NCBI GenBank assembly: GCA_949067325.1
Contig: CARTDZ010000029.1
Coordinates: 5,207 to 12,473 of the forward strand
Origin: an uncultured Eubacteriales bacterium
GTDB taxonomy: Bacteria; Bacillota; Clostridia; Christensenellales; UBA1242
Direction: 5' to 3'
DNA length: 7,267 nucleotides
The notes beneath the pieces are model-generated. The model made no database searches and was not told the DNA's origin. It worked only from the letters and a program-made list of their open reading frames with translations. Below, in pieces: positions 5,929-7,267 of the stretch; the first letter of the stretch is position 1; each line of letters begins with the position of its first letter. Position numbers and translations under genes: made by a program.

Positions 5929-5944
5929 CATGTAAACTTACATG
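5929..5944. promoter_or_regulatory. 16-bp palindrome, operator-like
   Basis: CATGTAA and TTACATG flank a 2-bp centre, a symmetry typical of dimeric regulator sites. It lies beside the candidate xis-int promoter. The regulator is not in the window unless it is the excisionase-like protein. Confidence 0.4.
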
Positions 5945-6005
5945 CTATGTGATGCAAAAATTCTTTATTGTTTAAACTTTTCATTATTAAGCCTTTACAA
6001 TACTT

Positions 6006-6034
6006 ATCTTTAAATTTTAGTTTGACGATGTCAA
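6006..6034 (-). promoter_or_regulatory. TTGAC-GAT-GTCAA palindrome overlapping a perfect -35 box
   Basis: The 13-bp inverted repeat (6022-6034) includes TTGACA on the minus strand (6034-6029). The -10 at 17 bp is poor (AAAGAT, 6011-6006). It could be a repressed or activated second promoter for xis-int, or only an operator. Confidence 0.3.
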
Positions 6035-6228
6035 CACTTTATGACAAAAATTTTATAAAAAAATAGCCATTTTAAAAAATGACCATTTCTTTTAGGCTTT
6101 TCAGCGTGGTTTTAAATTATCTTATCACTTTATAGCGTGAATGTGTTTCGCCCGTTTAAACTATAATTGCAGGCATTTGCATGGTTATATAATGTGCTTG
6201 ATAGTTAGATAATATAAATAGTTGTTTT

Positions 6229-6546
6229 TTAATTTGCTCTAAAACCTGCACGGCGTAAAGTTTCTATAATTTGTTTCTTAAATTCTCTTTCGTCAAGGCG
6301 ATCGTCAATTTTCATATCAAACCTTGCACCATTATAACTTGATGAACTTTTAACATTTTGTCCGCAAGATGACAACATTTTTTCAATTTCTTTCTGTGGG
6401 TCAGCACAAGCAATTTTGTAGGATACTTCAACGCTACCGTCAAAACTTCTTCTTATACTTATATTTTTCGCACCGTTTCTTTGTAATTGTTCTTGTAATT
6501 CCTTTTCTGGATTTTTGAATTCTACTGTTAAACTTATGTTTTTCAT
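6229..6546 (-). CDS. Unrecognised 105-residue protein with repeated beta-alpha units
   Basis: I do not recognise this family. The protein seems built of two and a half related units. Residues 12-45 (NPEKELQEQLQRNG, then a strand pair with SFDGSVEVSYKI), 49-80 (DPQKEIEKMLSSCG, then SYNGARFDMKI) and 85-105 (DEREFKKQIIETLRRAG) each show x-P-x-K-E or D-E-x-E-F, an amphipathic helix and a Gly. In the first two units S-x-x-G and a strand ending in K-I follow. Predicted order is strand, helix, strand, strand, repeated. There is no signal peptide or membrane segment, and the charge suggests a cytosolic binding protein. The ATG at 6546 has AAGGAG 6 nt upstream, embedded in the last codons of the preceding gene. 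Only 3 bp separate the two genes, so they are translated from one mRNA and may work together. No terminator is evident after the stop. Confidence 0.75.
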   Translation of the reverse strand: MKNISLTVEFKNPEKELQEQLQRNGAKNISIRRSFDGSVEVSYKIACADPQKEIEKMLSSCGQNVKSSSSYNGARFDMKIDDRLDEREFKKQIIETLRRAGFRAN

Positions 6547-6549
6547 TTT

Positions 6550-7267
6550 TTATCTCCTTGCATATTTTTTGATTAAGTTTACAGCCCATTTTTCAACTTG
6601 CGGGCATTCTTCAATTACAAGTTCTTGACAGCGTGCTGATAGCCTGTATTGTCCTAATTCGCTAAATTCGCTTTTGCCATTTGCACCTTTATATGACGCT
6701 TTGCAATTTTTAAGGTCAGGTATATTCCAACATGTCCTTAACTCCATGTCGTCAGCAGTTAAATCTAATTTTTTGTTGTATTTGAACATTCCATAACCTT
6801 TAATTTTTTTATCAAAAGTGCATGTTGCTCGTGCTATATAAATTGTATTATTAGTTTCATTGCTATACCAATGTGGTTGGTGGTGTAGCCATGGGTATTT
6901 GTTTATTATATCTTGTTTCTGATCGGGCGTTAATTCATTGACTTTAATTATTTCGCCGATTTGTAGATAACCAAAAATCGTATGTTTGCCGTTTGGTTTA
7001 TTTTTATCGTTATACCAACCATAAAATAAAAATAAATCATTAACTTGCACTTTGCTATTTTCCAAATGCTTTTGTGCAGATAATACTTGACCAAAACTAC
7101 CTTTAAAATTATCATAACCAAAATAATCTATTAGTTGTGGGTCTAAATGGCAGTTTGTTGCTCCATTTATAAGCACTTTTTTATCATTTATGTAGCCATA
7201 ATCAATGCCCATTTCCATGCAATTATAAAGCAGTGAAATCTTGTTATTAAACACTTCGCTATATCTT
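6550..7267 (-). CDS. Nmad3-like putative nucleotide-modification-associated protein, N-terminus beyond right edge
   Basis: The frame stays open to the right edge. The GTG at 7254 lies inside the frame and has no supporting evidence as a start, so this is probably a partial gene (238 codons visible plus stop). From memory it resembles the family annotated Nmad3, proposed by comparative genomics to be linked to nucleic-acid base modification. Numbering from the GTG, the shared blocks are HLDP (36-39), SFGQxxxAQKHL (53-64), DLFLFYGWY (73-81), IFGYLQIGEI (93-102), a His-rich HHQPHW (124-129) and NNTIYIA (135-141), plus Cys145 and Cys175. The N-terminal part expected in that family would lie outside the window. 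No biochemical activity is established that I know of. It overlaps the ribosome binding site of the 105-residue gene and forms an operon with it, inside an integrative element. Confidence 0.6.
   Translation of the reverse strand, partial: RYSEVFNNKISLLYNCMEMGIDYGYINDKKVLINGATNCHLDPQLIDYFGYDNFKGSFGQVLSAQKHLENSKVQVNDLFLFYGWYNDKNKPNGKHTIFGYLQIGEIIKVNELTPDQKQDIINKYPWLHHQPHWYSNETNNTIYIARATCTFDKKIKGYGMFKYNKKLDLTADDMELRTCWNIPDLKNCKASYKGANGKSEFSELGQYRLSARCQELVIEECPQVEKWAVNLIKKYARR

Larger units (their letters stand above)
5856..5963. repeat. Nested inverted repeat of about 108 bp with internal direct repeats
   Basis: The outer arms GAATTTTTTGCAT (5856-5868) and ATGCAAAAATTC (5952-5963) are complementary apart from one extra T. 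Inside, GGGC (5874-5877) matches GCCC (5926-5929), with further loose complementarity inward. CTATGTAATGC (5900-5910) recurs as CTATGTGATGC (5945-5955) with one change. A palindrome occupies 5929-5944. It could be an origin-like structure, a folded leader of the xis-int mRNA, or a regulatory protein site. Confidence 0.5.
5651..6228. other. Large noncoding control region of the element
   Basis: No gene with a ribosome binding site is found in about 580 bp. The stretch holds a tandem TTTTCTGC repeat (5706-5721), a hairpin CACAC/GTGTG (5806-5826) and TATAGGC/GCCTATA (5763-5769 and 5786-5792). It also holds the nested inverted repeat 5856-5963, five AGCCT/AGGCT words, and TTGAC-GAT-GTCAA (6022-6034). 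This density of symmetrical sites between the xis-int operon and the next operon suggests a regulatory, replication or transfer region. The sequence alone does not decide which. Confidence 0.5.
3829..7267. mobile_element. Left end of an integrative element inserted in a tRNA-Lys gene (continues right)
   Basis: The boundary is inferred from a displaced tRNA 3' half (3829-3875), an adjacent tyrosine integrase and an excisionase-like gene in one operon, followed by noncoding control sequence and genes of unknown function. The other end, and any conjugation, phage or replication genes, lie outside the window. It therefore cannot be said whether this is an integrative conjugative element, a prophage, a phage satellite or a genomic island. 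Confidence 0.75.

Noticed and set aside
5800..5931. 43-codon basic reading frame on the minus strand in the control region
   Set aside because: No ribosome binding site, and the ATG lies inside the 16-bp palindrome directly after a stop codon. The composition is that of noncoding DNA.
5916..5984. 22-codon possible leader peptide on the minus strand
   Set aside because: Only a poor AAAGG-like sequence precedes it and nothing indicates translation. It overlaps the palindromic region by chance.

Overview
The window comes from an AT-rich, low-G+C Gram-positive-type bacterium, most likely a Clostridia-like member of the Bacillota. Supporting signs are a DnaD-domain replication protein, AGGAG-type ribosome binding sites, near-consensus sigma-A promoters, a lipobox signal peptide and hairpin plus U-run terminators. 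No taxonomic marker gene is present, so the assignment is an inference.

The left part (1-3298) looks chromosomal. A DnaD-domain gene (minus strand, cut by the left edge) and an M1-family zinc metallopeptidase lipoprotein (plus strand) diverge from a 94-bp intergenic region in which the two candidate -35 boxes overlap. The peptidase converges on a transglutaminase-like gene (minus strand), and one bidirectional hairpin terminator separates them. The transglutaminase-like gene is visibly richer in A+T than the first two genes and has its own very good promoter.

The stretch 3344-3828 has no gene but is full of inverted repeats: two G+C-rich hairpins, an imperfect palindrome of about 170 bp ending in a terminator, and an 18-bp-arm hairpin beside a tRNA terminator.

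At 3829-3875 (minus strand) lies the 3' half of a tRNA-Lys(CUU): the 3' side of the anticodon stem, variable loop, T arm, acceptor 3' strand and CCA, followed by a terminator. The 5' half is absent, and the similarity to a tRNA stops in the anticodon stem. Next to it are a tyrosine integrase (4071-5354) and a small excisionase-like HTH protein (5369-5566) in one operon. I read 3829-3875 as one attachment site of an integrative element that entered the tRNA-Lys gene and continues to the right beyond the window. The reconstituted tRNA would be at its other end.

Inside the element, about 660 bp without a convincing gene (5567-6228) holds palindromes, direct repeats and a candidate regulated promoter reading towards xis-int. 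The rightmost operon (6229-7267, minus strand) encodes a protein resembling the Nmad3 putative nucleotide-modification family (N-terminus outside the window) and an unrecognised 105-residue protein built of repeated units. This pair is the most likely uncharacterised cargo. A DNA-modification or defence role is only a hypothesis. Its weak points are a family match made from memory and the missing N-terminus.
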